Shown: positions 1 through 9,579 of the stretch, piece by piece | Layout of the letters: each line of letters opens with the position of its first letter | Position numbering within the stretch: position 1 is the stretch's first letter | DNA from: AC-32 sp035455445 | GTDB taxonomy: Bacteria > Actinomycetota > Thermoleophilia > Gaiellales > Gaiellaceae | Assembly (NCBI GenBank): GCA_035455445.1 | Contig: DATIFC010000119.1 | Location: 1 to 25,256 of the forward strand | Direction: 5' to 3' | DNA length: 25,256 nucleotides | The notes under the pieces: model-generated | What the model was told of the DNA's origin: nothing | Database searches by the model: none | Seen by the model: only the letters and a program-made list of their open reading frames with translations | Made by a program: the position numbers and the translations under genes

Positions 1-2955
1 GACTGCAGCGCCGACCTGGCACCCGGCGTCGTCTCGACGTCTCCCGCCGACGGGGCCGCCGGGGTCGGCTTGGCCACGAACGTCTCGATCGCCTTCAGCG
101 AGCCCGTGAACGTGACCGGGAGCTGGTTCTCGATCTCCTGCGGCACGAGCGGCTCGCACACGGCCACCGTCTCCAGGGGCCCGACGACGTTCACCCTCGA
201 CCCGGACACCGACCTCGCGGCGGGCGAGAGCTGCACCGTCACCGTCACGGCCGCGGACGTCACCGACCAGGACACCAACGACCCGCCCGACACGATGGCC
301 GCGGACTTCGCCTTCGGCTTCACGACGGAGACCGCGCCGATCCCGATCCACGAGGTTCAGGGCGCCACCCACGTCTCGCCGTACGCGGGCCAGGTGGTGA
401 ACGTGCTGGGCATCGTCACCGCGCGCAGCTCGACCGGCTTCTGGATGCAGGACCCGAGCGCGGACGCCGACCCGGCGACCTCGGAGGGGATCTTCGTCTT
501 CACCTCCTCGACCCCGACCGCCGCCGTGGGCGACTCCGTGCGCGTGAGCGGCCGCGTGCAGGAGTTCAGGCCGGGCGGCGCCTCGAGCGGGAACCTCACT
601 ACCACCGAGCTCAGCGGCTCGCCGGCCGTGACCGTCCTCTCGAGCGGCAACCCGCTGCCCGCGCCCGTGGTGATGGGCAACGGCGGCCGCATCCCGCCTG
701 ACACGGTGATCGAGGACGACGCGACCGGCAGCGTCGAGACCAGCGGCGTCTTCGACCCCGCACAGGACGGCCTCGACTTCTACGAGAGCCTCGAGGGGAT
801 GCGCGTCCAGCTCAACGACGCGGTCGCGGTCGGACCGACGGCCACCGCCTTCGGCGAGACGCCCGTGGTCGGCGACGACGGGGCGAACGCCTCTGTGCGC
901 ACCTACCGAGGCGGCCTGCTGCTGCGGCCCGACGACGGCAACCCGGAGCGCGTGACCCTCGACGACCTGCTCACCCCGCTTCCGAACGTGAACGTCGGCG
1001 ACCACTACAGCGGCCCGATCGTCGGGATCATGGACTACAACTTCGGCAACCCGTTCGTCGAGGTCACCTCGCCGGGGCTGACCGCGATCCACGACGGGGT
1101 CACGCGCGAGACGACCGACCCGGTCGCCCCCGGAGAGCTCGCGATCTCGACGTTCAACTTCGAGAACCTGGCGCCGACGAACCCGCAGTCGAAGTTCGAC
1201 TCGCTCGCGAGCCTGATCGTGAACAACCTGCGCTCGCCCGACCTGATCGCGGGCGAGGAGGTGCAGGACAACAACGGCAACACCGACAACGGCGTCGTCG
1301 ACGCCTCGCAGACCCTCTCGCGGCTCGTCGACGCGATCGCCGCCGTGGGCGGGCCGACGTACGCGTGGCGGGAGATCGATCCCGTGAACGACCAGGACGG
1401 CGGCGAGCCGGGCGGGAACATCCGCCAGGTGTTCCTCTTCCGGACCGACCGCGGCCTCTCTTTCGTTGACCGGCCGGGCGGTGACTCCACGACGGCGAAC
1501 GCTGTCGCCGGCTCGGGCGCGTCCACGCATCTGCTCTACAGCCCGGGGCGCATCGACCCCGCGAGCACCGCGTGGACGACCAGCCGCAAGCCGCTTGCCG
1601 GCGAGTTCGACTACCGCGGCCACAAGCTGTTCGTGATCGCGAACCACTTCAATTCCAAGGGCGGCGACGACCCGCTGCGCGGGCGCTTCCAGCCGCCGGT
1701 TCAGGTCACAGCGACGCAGCGCCACCAGCAGGCCCACGAGGTGGCGGACTTCGTCTCGAGCATCACGGCCGCCGACCCGAGCGCCGACGTGGTCGTGCTC
1801 GGCGACCTGAACGACTTCGAGTTCTCCGAGACCGTCCAGATCCTCGAGGGATCAGGGCTGCACGACCTGATGGGCACGCTTCCCCTGAACCAGCGTTACA
1901 GCTACGAGTTCGAGGGCAACGCACAGGTACTCGACCACGTGCTCTTCAGCGGCGACCTCTTCGCGCGCGCGCTCGTGTACGACCCCGTGCACGCGAACGC
2001 CGAGTTCTTCGACCAGGCCTCCGACCACGACCCGTCGGTCGCGCGCCTGGTGCTGAACGACCCGCCGTCAGCTTCGGCCGGCGGGCCGTACAGCGTCGAC
2101 GAGGGTTCCACGATCACGCTCACGGCGAGCGGAACCGACCCAGAGGGCGGCCCGGTCTCGTACGCGTGGGACCTCGACGACGACGGCACCTTCGAGACGC
2201 CGGGGCAGACCGTCTCGTTCTCGCCCGACGACGGGCCTTCCGCCCCGGTGGTGAGGCTTCGCGTCACCGACGACGTGGGCCTGAGCTCGACGGCGCAGGC
2301 GACGGTCACCGTCGCCAACGTGGCACCGGCGGTGACGGCGCTCACCCCGAGCCCGGCGAACGGCCTCGTCGGCCAGGACGTGACCTTCACCGGGACGGCC
2401 ACCGACCCGTCGACCGCCGACACCGCCGCAGGCTTCAGCTGGGCCTTCGACACGGGTGGCGGGTTCGGGGCCTTCGGCGCGAACGGCTTCCTCGCCTCGT
2501 TCTCGCCCTGCGGGACCTACACCGTGGATGCGAAGGCCAGCGACAAGGACGGCGGCGAGTCTGCGCCGTTCACCTCGACACCGGTGCACGTGTACGACGG
2601 CGACGTCCTGCCGCCGCTCATGGCCGGGGCGATCAACCTCGTGCAGAGGGGCCAGGTCGTGCCCGTCAAGATCACGATCGGCTGCAACGGGTTCCTGAGC
2701 GGCCTTCACCCGGCGATCTCGATCCGCGCCGGCGACTACGACCCCACCGTCGATCCCTCCGATCCGAGCTACGTCGTTCCCGACACGTCCTCGGCTGCCG
2801 ACACGAGCGGCGTGATGCGCGAAGGGGACGGGCAGTACCTGTACAACCTCGGCGTCCCCTCGAACGGAAGCGCAGGACAGCTGTACACGGTCCTCGTGCG
2901 CCCCTTCGGCGGCACGACGCCGACGCTGTACACGGCGCTGAAGATCAGACGCTAG
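1..2955 (+). CDS. Secreted modular endonuclease/exonuclease/phosphatase-family nuclease, 5' end missing
   Basis: The reading frame is open from base 1, so the gene starts before the window; a TTG at 70 is probably internal. The visible part starts with an Ig-like (Big_5-type) domain (about 1-330). An OB-fold like that of YhcR-type extracellular nucleases follows (about 345-620, with a GFWMQDP stretch). Then comes an endonuclease/exonuclease/phosphatase domain (about 1140-2055). Catalytic-type motifs are visible there: FNFENL near 1153, GEE near 1252, NHFN near 1642, GDLND at 1801, LDH near 1930 and SDHDP near 2020. A PKD-like domain with a DPEGGPVSYAWD motif and a second Ig-like domain follow. 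The C-terminus resembles the PxKF domain of actinobacterial surface proteins (QVVPVKITIG). No LPXTG anchor is seen. It probably acts outside the cell on DNA or nucleotides. It converges on the methyltransferase with overlapping stops. Confidence 0.88.
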   Translation, partial: DCSADLAPGVVSTSPADGAAGVGLATNVSIAFSEPVNVTGSWFSISCGTSGSHTATVSRGPTTFTLDPDTDLAAGESCTVTVTAADVTDQDTNDPPDTMAADFAFGFTTETAPIPIHEVQGATHVSPYAGQVVNVLGIVTARSSTGFWMQDPSADADPATSEGIFVFTSSTPTAAVGDSVRVSGRVQEFRPGGASSGNLTTTELSGSPAVTVLSSGNPLPAPVVMGNGGRIPPDTVIEDDATGSVETSGVFDPAQDGLDFYESLEGMRVQLNDAVAVGPTATAFGETPVVGDDGANASVRTYRGGLLLRPDDGNPERVTLDDLLTPLPNVNVGDHYSGPIVGIMDYNFGNPFVEVTSPGLTAIHDGVTRETTDPVAPGELAISTFNFENLAPTNPQSKFDSLASLIVNNLRSPDLIAGEEVQDNNGNTDNGVVDASQTLSRLVDAIAAVGGPTYAWREIDPVNDQDGGEPGGNIRQVFLFRTDRGLSFVDRPGGDSTTANAVAGSGASTHLLYSPGRIDPASTAWTTSRKPLAGEFDYRGHKLFVIANHFNSKGGDDPLRGRFQPPVQVTATQRHQQAHEVADFVSSITAADPSADVVVLGDLNDFEFSETVQILEGSGLHDLMGTLPLNQRYSYEFEGNAQVLDHVLFSGDLFARALVYDPVHANAEFFDQASDHDPSVARLVLNDPPSASAGGPYSVDEGSTITLTASGTDPEGGPVSYAWDLDDDGTFETPGQTVSFSPDDGPSAPVVRLRVTDDVGLSSTAQATVTVANVAPAVTALTPSPANGLVGQDVTFTGTATDPSTADTAAGFSWAFDTGGGFGAFGANGFLASFSPCGTYTVDAKASDKDGGESAPFTSTPVHVYDGDVLPPLMAGAINLVQRGQVVPVKITIGCNGFLSGLHPAISIRAGDYDPTVDPSDPSYVVPDTSSAADTSGVMREGDGQYLYNLGVPSNGSAGQLYTVLVRPFGGTTPTLYTALKIRR

Positions 2956-3692
2956 GCGGGCGCTGGCTTCTTCCCGACGAAGAGCTCGGTTCCGGCGGGC
3001 TCTTCGTCGGGAGGCCCTGCGGCATGAGAGGCCGTGAGGCCGGCGCGCTCGATCAGCTCGAGCCACGTCGCGCGCGGGAAGAGCCCGCAGACGTGGCGGT
3101 CCTGGACGCAACGCACCTCGCCGCCCTCGCGCAGCAGGTACGCGAAATCGCAGACGTAGGTCGTGTCCGCCGGGTCGGAGTCCCAGAACCACTCGAGGTA
3201 ACGCAGCGCCCGCTCGGGCCCGTCGTGGCCGCCGTGCCCGGTGTGCGGCTCGAAGCGCTCGCGTACGAAGTCCGGCACGAAGAGCGCCGCCCCTCCCGAC
3301 CGCAGGTGCGCCGCCGCGGTGCGGATCGTGGCGGCGAGGTCGTCCTCGGTCGTGATGTAGGCGACCGCGTCGTGGACGAAGACCGCGTCGAACGCCTCGC
3401 CGAGCCGCACGTCGCGCATGTCGCCGACAAGGTGGCGACACTCGGGGTTGAGCGAGCGGCTCAGCTCCAGCATCTGCGGCGAGCGGTCGACCAGCGTCAG
3501 CTCGAAGTGGGCCTTGAGGTGCGAGGCGTTGTTGCCGCCGCCGCTCCCGAGCTCGAGCACGGTCCGCGGCGGCTCGTCGCAGGCCTGCAGCAACACGCGG
3601 CGGTAGAGCTCGGCCTCCTCCGCGTAGTCCTCTGGCGCCGTGAGGAGGTGGAACCAGTCCGCGAGCTCCGTGTAGAGCCGCGGCTCGCTCAC
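2952..3692 (-). CDS. Class I SAM-dependent methyltransferase
   Basis: This 246-residue protein has the Rossmann methyltransferase motif I (VLELGSGGGNN, about residues 45-55). An acidic motif II follows (LVDRSPQML), then GDMRDVRL and an FDAVFVHDAVAYI segment matching motif IV. A loop rich in His and Gly (HTGHGGHDG) lies in the middle. The substrate cannot be read from sequence; small-molecule methylation is as likely as RNA or protein. The start is a GTG overlapping the RNase Y stop by four bases (GTGA), which suggests translational coupling. Its stop shares the palindrome CTAG with the stop of the converging nuclease. It is the last gene of the long minus-strand series. Confidence 0.85.
   Translation of the reverse strand: MSEPRLYTELADWFHLLTAPEDYAEEAELYRRVLLQACDEPPRTVLELGSGGGNNASHLKAHFELTLVDRSPQMLELSRSLNPECRHLVGDMRDVRLGEAFDAVFVHDAVAYITTEDDLAATIRTAAAHLRSGGAALFVPDFVRERFEPHTGHGGHDGPERALRYLEWFWDSDPADTTYVCDFAYLLREGGEVRCVQDRHVCGLFPRATWLELIERAGLTASHAAGPPDEEPAGTELFVGKKPAPA
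2972..3012. terminator. Perfect 14-bp hairpin at a convergent gene junction, possible bidirectional terminator
   Basis: The arms tcccgacgaagagc (2972-2985) and gctcttcgtcggga (2999-3012) are exact reverse complements separated by 13 bases. The hairpin lies 17 bases past the nuclease stop and inside the last codons of the opposite-strand methyltransferase. No T-tract follows on either strand, so intrinsic termination is an inference from position and stem strength. Confidence 0.5.
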
Positions 3693-5221
3693 TTCGCGTA
3701 CTCGACCGCCCTCGACTCGCGGATTACGGTCACCTTGATCTGCCCCGGGTACTCGAGCTGGTCCTCGATCTCGCGGGCGATCTCGTGCGACAGCAGCACC
3801 GCCGCGTCGTCGTCGACCTCCTTGGGCTTGACGATGACGCGGATCTCGCGGCCGGCCTGGAGCGCGTAGACCTTCTCGACGCCCTCGTGCCGGGCTGCGA
3901 CGCCCTCCAGCGCCTCGAGGCGCTTGATGTAGTGCTCGAGGCTCTCGCCGCGCGCGCCCGGCCGCGAGGCGGAGATGGCGTCGGCGGCGATGAGGAGCAC
4001 GGCCTCGACCGTCTGCGGCTCGACCTCGTAGTGATGCGCCTCGATGGCGTGCACGACCGCCGGCGACTCGCCGTAGCGGCGCGCGTACTGGGCGGAGAGC
4101 AGCGCGTGCGAGCCCTCGACCTCGTGGGTCAGCGCCTTGCCGAGATCGTGGAGGAGGGCGGCCCGGCGCGCGGTCTTGACGCTGGCCTCGAGCTCGGCGG
4201 CCATGATCCCCGCGAGGTGGACGACCTCGAGCGTGTGCTTGAGGACGTTCTGGCCGTAGCTAGTGCGGAAGCGGAGGCGGCCGAGGATCTTCACCAGCTC
4301 CTCGTGCACCTCGCCGCAGTTGGCCTCGAAGACCGCCTGCTCGCCCGCCTGGCGGATCGTGTCCTCGATCTCGGCCTTGGACTGGTAGTACATCTCCTCG
4401 ATCCGGGCCGGGTGGATACGACCGTCCTCGATCAGCTTCGAGAGCGTGACCTTGGCGACCTCGCGGCGGATGCCGTCGAAGGACGAGAGCACGACGGCCT
4501 GCGGGGTGTCGTCGATGATCACGTCCACGCCGGTGAGGTGCTCGAGCGCGCGGATGTTGCGGCCCTCCCTGCCGATGATGCGGCCCTTCATGTCGTCCGA
4601 CGGGAGCTCGATCAGCGAGACCGTGGTCTCGGACGCGTGGTTGGCGGCCACCCGCTGCAGGGCGTCGGCGACGAGGTTGCGGGCGCGGCGCTTGGCCTCG
4701 CCTCGGGCTTCCTCCTCGGCCTGGCGGACGCGGCGTGCGAGCTCGTGGCGGATCAGCTCCTCGGAGCGCTCGAGCAGGTGCGCCTTCGCCTCGTTGACCG
4801 TCATCCCCGAGATGCGCTGAAGCTCGGTCAGCTGCGCGTCGCGCGCGCCCTTGAGGTCCTCTTGGAGCTGCCTCGTATGCACCTCGCGGTCGGAGACGCC
4901 CTGCTCTCGGCGACCGAGCTCGGTCAGCTTCCGGTCGACGTCCTCCTCCTTTGCGAGCACCCGCTCCTCGATCTTCAGGATCTCGGCCCGCCGCTCGGCG
5001 ATCTCCCGCTCGACCTCGGCGCGCAGCCGGACCGATTCCTCGCGCGCCTCGATCTGCGCCTCGCGCCTTATCGCGTCGGTCTCGCGCCTCGCCTCGGTGA
5101 CCAGGAGCTGCCGCGTGCGTCGGGCCGCCGCGAGCCGCGAGCCCGCGAAGGCGTAGAGCGACAGGAAGGCGATGCCGGCTCCGACTGCGAGTCCTACGAC
5201 GATCCCGATGACGACGACCAT
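3689..5221 (-). CDS. rny: Ribonuclease Y
   Basis: RNase Y is a membrane-anchored endoribonuclease that starts mRNA decay. The 510-residue protein has the full family layout. An N-terminal membrane helix (about 3-27) is followed by a long charged coiled coil (about 35-200). A KH domain contains GRIIGREGRNIR (213-224). An HD domain follows, with H329 and the HD pair in LLHDLGK (356-362), then EAHHYEV (394-400). The C-terminal region matches family members (QIKVTVIRE). Length is near the usual 510-520. An AGGAG stands five bases before the ATG. A 270-base leader with hairpins precedes it, so it may have its own promoter. The methyltransferase follows with a GTGA overlap. RNase Y is uncommon in well-studied Actinobacteria, which mainly use RNase E/G, so its presence points to a deep-branching lineage. 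Confidence 0.96.
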   Translation of the reverse strand: MVVVIGIVVGLAVGAGIAFLSLYAFAGSRLAAARRTRQLLVTEARRETDAIRREAQIEAREESVRLRAEVEREIAERRAEILKIEERVLAKEEDVDRKLTELGRREQGVSDREVHTRQLQEDLKGARDAQLTELQRISGMTVNEAKAHLLERSEELIRHELARRVRQAEEEARGEAKRRARNLVADALQRVAANHASETTVSLIELPSDDMKGRIIGREGRNIRALEHLTGVDVIIDDTPQAVVLSSFDGIRREVAKVTLSKLIEDGRIHPARIEEMYYQSKAEIEDTIRQAGEQAVFEANCGEVHEELVKILGRLRFRTSYGQNVLKHTLEVVHLAGIMAAELEASVKTARRAALLHDLGKALTHEVEGSHALLSAQYARRYGESPAVVHAIEAHHYEVEPQTVEAVLLIAADAISASRPGARGESLEHYIKRLEALEGVAARHEGVEKVYALQAGREIRVIVKPKEVDDDAAVLLSHEIAREIEDQLEYPGQIKVTVIRESRAVEYAK

Positions 5222-5491
5222 GCGCGCTCCTGCTTCGGGCCGGGCCGGGGGGCTCGGCCGGGAACCGTTGTCCGCGCCGGAACGCGGTGCTCATCCGGCA
5301 CCGCTTGCACCGGGACGTGATCGAATCGGGGACGGCGAGGCGCGCGAGCCTCGCCGGGCAGTTCACCGAGCCGCCGCCGTCAGCTCCCCTTCTCGCGCGT
5401 GATCATGGTCTGGTCGAAGGTCACGATCCGATTCGGAAACACGTTAGATGCAGGCAAATAGTCGAATGACGCTTCCGTATCCTAACTGCGG
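5222..5491 (-). promoter_or_regulatory. Gene-free 270-bp leader of rny with two strong hairpins and an AT-richer patch
   Basis: No ORF of interest fills this gap. Two perfect inverted repeats lie close together: 5333-5356 (9-bp stem, six-base loop) and 5284-5304 (7-bp stem gcggtgc/gcaccgc, seven-base loop). The stretch 5425-5485 is clearly poorer in GC than its surroundings and is the likeliest place for a promoter reading toward rny. I could not pick a convincing -35/-10 pair. The hairpins would lie in the rny mRNA leader. Alternatively they may help end recX transcription, though neither is followed by a T-run. Confidence 0.45.
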
Positions 5492-5902
5492 TCACCGCTC
5501 CTGCGCAACGATCGCGGCCACGACGTCCTCGTCGAAGCCGCGGCCGGCCAGCAGCCGGACGGTCGCTGGCGTGGCGCCGCGGCGGTCGACGAGGCGCTCG
5601 GCACGCTCGCGCTCCGGCTCGAGGTGAGCCAGGGCCTCCTCGATCCGAGTCGCACCGACGCCCGCGCGCTCGAGGTCGATGCGGATTGCCGCGTCGCCCT
5701 TGCCGCGCTCGGCGAGCACCCGAGCGCGCTCCCGCGCGAAGCGACCGTCGTGGAGCAGGCCGAGCCGCTCCAGCTCGTCCAGGACCTCGTCGGCTTCGTT
5801 TGCGCCGACGCCCGCGCGGTGGAGGCGCTCCCCCAGGCTCTGCCGCGAGTGCTCCCTGCGGGCCAGGGCGCGGGTCGCTATCCCGAGGGCCTCGTCTCGC
5901 AC
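5492..5902 (-). CDS. recX: Recombination regulator RecX
   Basis: RecX binds RecA filaments and modulates recombinase activity. The frame stays open upstream to 6031, but that extension is Arg/Pro-rich and lies inside recA out of frame. I therefore place the start at the GTG at 5902, two bases past the recA stop. This gives 136 residues, slightly short but normal for the family. Typical repeated three-helix RecX features are visible: ALARREHSRQSLGERLHRAGV near the N-terminus, EVLDELERLGLLHDGRFARERAR, and a final repeat ending in GFDEDVVAAIV. The position directly behind recA supports the call. The ribosome-binding site would lie inside the end of recA, so translation is probably coupled. Confidence 0.88.
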   Translation of the reverse strand: MRDEALGIATRALARREHSRQSLGERLHRAGVGANEADEVLDELERLGLLHDGRFARERARVLAERGKGDAAIRIDLERAGVGATRIEEALAHLEPERERAERLVDRRGATPATVRLLAGRGFDEDVVAAIVAQER

Positions 5903-5903
5903 C

Positions 5904-6998
<1,095 letters not shown>

Positions 6999-7562
6999 CT
7001 ATCTCCCTCCCACTCGTATGGATTCGAGAACTTCGTAGTGCGCCCCGCCGGGGCGTAGCCGAGACAGGTAAGCAGCCGCATCGGACGTCACGAAGGGCTC
7101 CAGCTCGGGGAGCGCCGGCCGCAGGTGCGGCGGCTGCCTGAAGCGCAGCACCGTCACGTGCGGGAGCCACCTCCGCCGCTCGCGCTCGTACACGCCGAGA
7201 GCCTCGAGGCGGGCCTGGAGGTCGCCGGCGAGCGCAGCGGCACGCCCGTCCTCGTCGTCGAAGGAGAGCATCCCGACGCTGCGCGTCTCGCGGTAGCGGC
7301 GCACCGAGAGTCGCGCCGGAGCGGCTGCCGAGGCGGCGGCTTGCAGCGCACCGACGATCGCCTCGAGCTCGCCCGCGGGGCGGTGCCCCAGGAACGCGAG
7401 CGTGACGTGCAGGTTGTCGGCCGGAACCCGCCTCGCCCCGTGCACCCTTGCGAACGCCTCGGACTGCCACGCCACGAGCCGCTCCACCGTCTCCGGAGGG
7501 AGCCGCAGCGCACAGAAGAGGCGAACGCGCTCATCGCCCTCGAAGCTAGCAGGAGGACTCAC
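6999..7562 (-). CDS. thpR: RNA 2',3'-cyclic phosphodiesterase (2H family)
   Basis: This is a 2H phosphoesterase of the type once called 2'-5' RNA ligase. The family opens 2',3'-cyclic phosphates on RNA ends. The two signature HxTx motifs are present: HVTL at residues 52-55 and HVTV at 135-138. The N-terminal RLFCALRLPPE is typical of ThpR. Length (187 residues) is normal. The GTG start overlaps the cinA stop by four bases (GTGA), and recA starts right after its stop. A cinA-thpR-recA order occurs in several Actinobacteria, from general knowledge. The N-terminal eight or so residues before RVRLFC are not conserved-looking, but no later start fits as well. Confidence 0.93.
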   Translation of the reverse strand: MSPPASFEGDERVRLFCALRLPPETVERLVAWQSEAFARVHGARRVPADNLHVTLAFLGHRPAGELEAIVGALQAAASAAAPARLSVRRYRETRSVGMLSFDDEDGRAAALAGDLQARLEALGVYERERRRWLPHVTVLRFRQPPHLRPALPELEPFVTSDAAAYLSRLRPGGAHYEVLESIRVGGR

Positions 7563-8830
7563 ACGGAACTGTCACGACTTCGTGTCAGAAGAGTACGCGT
7601 GAGGTGCAGCGCCGCGGCCGTCGCCCGGCCGCGGATCGCCTGCCTGTCGCCGGGGAGGTTGAGCTCGCGCGCAAGCGAGCCCTCGGGCGCCACGGTGTGA
7701 ACGTGGACGAGCCCGACGGGCTTCTCGTCGGAGCCGCCGGCGGGGCCGGCGATCCCGGTCACCGCCACGGCCACGTCCGCGCCCAGCCGCTCGCGCGCCC
7801 CTGCCGCCATGGCCGCCGCGGCCTCGGCGGAGACGGCGCCGTACCGTTCCAGGATCTCCTCCGCGACGCCCAGCTCGCGCGCCTTCACCTCGTTCGCGTA
7901 CGCGACGATCCCACCGGCGAAGACGTCGCTCGACCCCGCCACCGAGGTGAGGCGGGCAGCGACGAGGCCGCCCGTGCAGGACTCGGCCGTCGCGAGCGTC
8001 AGCCCCTGCTCGCGGCAGAGGTCGAGCACGATCGCCTCGACCGGGCGCTCGTGCTCCGCGAACAGGTGCCGCCCGGCCCGGTCCCGCAGGCCCGCGACCA
8101 GCTCGTCCGCCCGCTCGGCCGCGTCCTCCTCGACGAGGAGGTCGACGTGGATCTCGAACTCGCGCGCGCAGATCGTCACCGCCACGCCGTCCCCCTCGCC
8201 CCCGCTCTCCTCGAGCGCCCGCGCGATCTCCGACTCGCCGGCCCCGTAGAACCGCAGCACTCGCCGCTCCGGCTCACGCGCGCGCGCGAGGACGGCCTGC
8301 ACCGGCGGCGCCTCGAGCGCGGCGGGCCACAGTCCACGGAGCTCCGGTGGCGGTCCCGGGAGCACGACGGCAGCGCCGCGCGCCGTCCCCAGCACGAGCG
8401 CCGGGGCGGTCCCCGCGATTCCGACGACGAGCGCACCCTCCGGGATCGTGGCCTGCTTGCGCACGCCCGCGGCGAAGTCGGCATACGGCCGCCGGAACCG
8501 CTCGGCGATCGCGCGTGAGACGGCCTCGATCTTTGCTTCCAGCTGATCGTCGACGGCGAGCCCGATCCCGGCCGCCCGCGCCACGAGCTCCACCGTGCGG
8601 TCGTCGTGGGTGGGCCCGAGGCCGCCGGAGACGACGCAGAGGTCGGTCTCGAGCCCCTCCCGCAGCACGGCCTCGAGCTCGGCGCGCTCGTCCCCGACGA
8701 TCGCGATGCGCACGGGCTCCAGCCCGAGCCGGAGCAGCTCCGCGGCGAGGAAGGGGCCGTTCAGGTCCTGCCGGTCGCCGCGGACGAGCTCGCTGCCGGT
8801 GGCGACGACGAAGCCGCGCGGGCGGCTCAA
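7559..8830 (-). CDS. cinA: CinA family protein (competence-damage-inducible protein; nicotinamide-nucleotide amidohydrolase)
   Basis: CinA joins an N-terminal MoeA/MogA-like domain to a C-terminal PncC domain. The PncC domain deamidates NMN for pyridine nucleotide salvage. I start it at the TTG at 8830, giving 423 residues, close to the usual 410-430. The frame is open further upstream, but that part is low-complexity and overlaps the RodZ-like gene. N-terminal motifs are ATGSELVRGD (10-19) and SGGLGPTHDD (68-77). The C-terminal domain has AESCTGG (282-288), GGIVAYANEVK and VTGIAGPAGG. The TTG overlaps the RodZ-like stop by four bases (TTGA), and the stop overlaps thpR, so both junctions look coupled. 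Confidence 0.93.
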   Translation of the reverse strand: MSRPRGFVVATGSELVRGDRQDLNGPFLAAELLRLGLEPVRIAIVGDERAELEAVLREGLETDLCVVSGGLGPTHDDRTVELVARAAGIGLAVDDQLEAKIEAVSRAIAERFRRPYADFAAGVRKQATIPEGALVVGIAGTAPALVLGTARGAAVVLPGPPPELRGLWPAALEAPPVQAVLARAREPERRVLRFYGAGESEIARALEESGGEGDGVAVTICAREFEIHVDLLVEEDAAERADELVAGLRDRAGRHLFAEHERPVEAIVLDLCREQGLTLATAESCTGGLVAARLTSVAGSSDVFAGGIVAYANEVKARELGVAEEILERYGAVSAEAAAAMAAGARERLGADVAVAVTGIAGPAGGSDEKPVGLVHVHTVAPEGSLARELNLPGDRQAIRGRATAAALHLTRTLLTRSRDSSV

Positions 8831-9567
8831 GCGGCCCGCGAGAAGCCGTGCGGCGTGAAGATGTACGAGCCGGCCCGCTTGATGTACACCAGGTGCCCGT
8901 TGAAGACGATCGCCAGGTTCCCGGGCGCGCCGAAGTTGACCCAGAGGCGGCGCGCGACCCAGCGGTGGTCCTGGCCGAGCTCGACCGTTCCCGTGAAGAG
9001 AGGCTTGCCGCTCTGCGACCAGTTGCGCATGTCCATCCAGCAGTTGCCGTGGACGGCGCGCACGTAGAGCCGGAAGGAGACCGGCTGTGTCTTGGCCGGC
9101 TTCGTCGGCGACGCCGGCTTGAGCGGCTTCTTCGGCTGGGTCGTCCCGGTGTCGAGGTTCGGGATCTGCTCGTTGTTCTTGCCGCCGAACTTCCAGGCCG
9201 CGATCGTGAACGCGAACAGCGCCGCGATCCCTGCCAGCGCGAAGATCACCCAACGGCGCTCGAGGCGCCGGTGCTGCCGCCGCACGTTCGACGTGCGCCT
9301 GACCATGACGGGCTCGCGCGGCTCTTCCGCGTCGGCGCCGAAGCGCGAGTTGAACTCGTCGACGTAGAGCTGCCCGTCGAGGCCGAGGTAGTCCGCATAC
9401 GTGCGCAGGAAGCCCTTGACGTACGTCTGCGCCGGAAGCGCGTCGAACGCCTCCTCCTCCAGGGCGCGCAGGTAGCGGGCCCGGATCTTCGTCGCGAGCT
9501 CGACCTCGGTGAGCTCCAGGTGCTGGCGCACGCGCGCCTCGCGCAAGCTGTTGCCGATCTCGAACAC
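8827..9567 (-). CDS. RodZ-like helix-turn-helix membrane protein
   Basis: The 246-residue protein has the RodZ plan. A cytoplasmic helix-turn-helix domain lies at residues 4-70, with GNSLREARVRQHLELTEVE and YVKGFLRTYADYLGLD. A basic stretch is followed by one membrane helix (about 106-126, VIFALAGIAALFAFTIAAW). Then comes a Pro/Lys/Thr-rich linker and an outer domain (about 163-246) resembling DUF4115, ending in NLAIVFNGHLVYIKRAGSYIFTP. RodZ links the shape-determining MreB system to the membrane; whether this protein works with MreB here is unknown. It starts with GTG and has a TACAAT box 12 bases upstream. It seems to be the first gene of the cinA-thpR-recA-recX series. Confidence 0.85.
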   Translation of the reverse strand: MFEIGNSLREARVRQHLELTEVELATKIRARYLRALEEEAFDALPAQTYVKGFLRTYADYLGLDGQLYVDEFNSRFGADAEEPREPVMVRRTSNVRRQHRRLERRWVIFALAGIAALFAFTIAAWKFGGKNNEQIPNLDTGTTQPKKPLKPASPTKPAKTQPVSFRLYVRAVHGNCWMDMRNWSQSGKPLFTGTVELGQDHRWVARRLWVNFGAPGNLAIVFNGHLVYIKRAGSYIFTPHGFSRAA

Positions 9568-9579
9568 GGGAGAACGACG

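Noticed and set aside
5300..5440. tRNA-like stretch with cgaatcggg / gattcgg
   Set aside because: No acceptor stem, anticodon arm or T-loop can be assembled around it.
8831..9253. N-terminal extension of cinA into the RodZ-like gene
   Set aside because: The extension has no CinA similarity and reads through another gene. The TTG at 8830 overlapping the stop gives normal CinA length.
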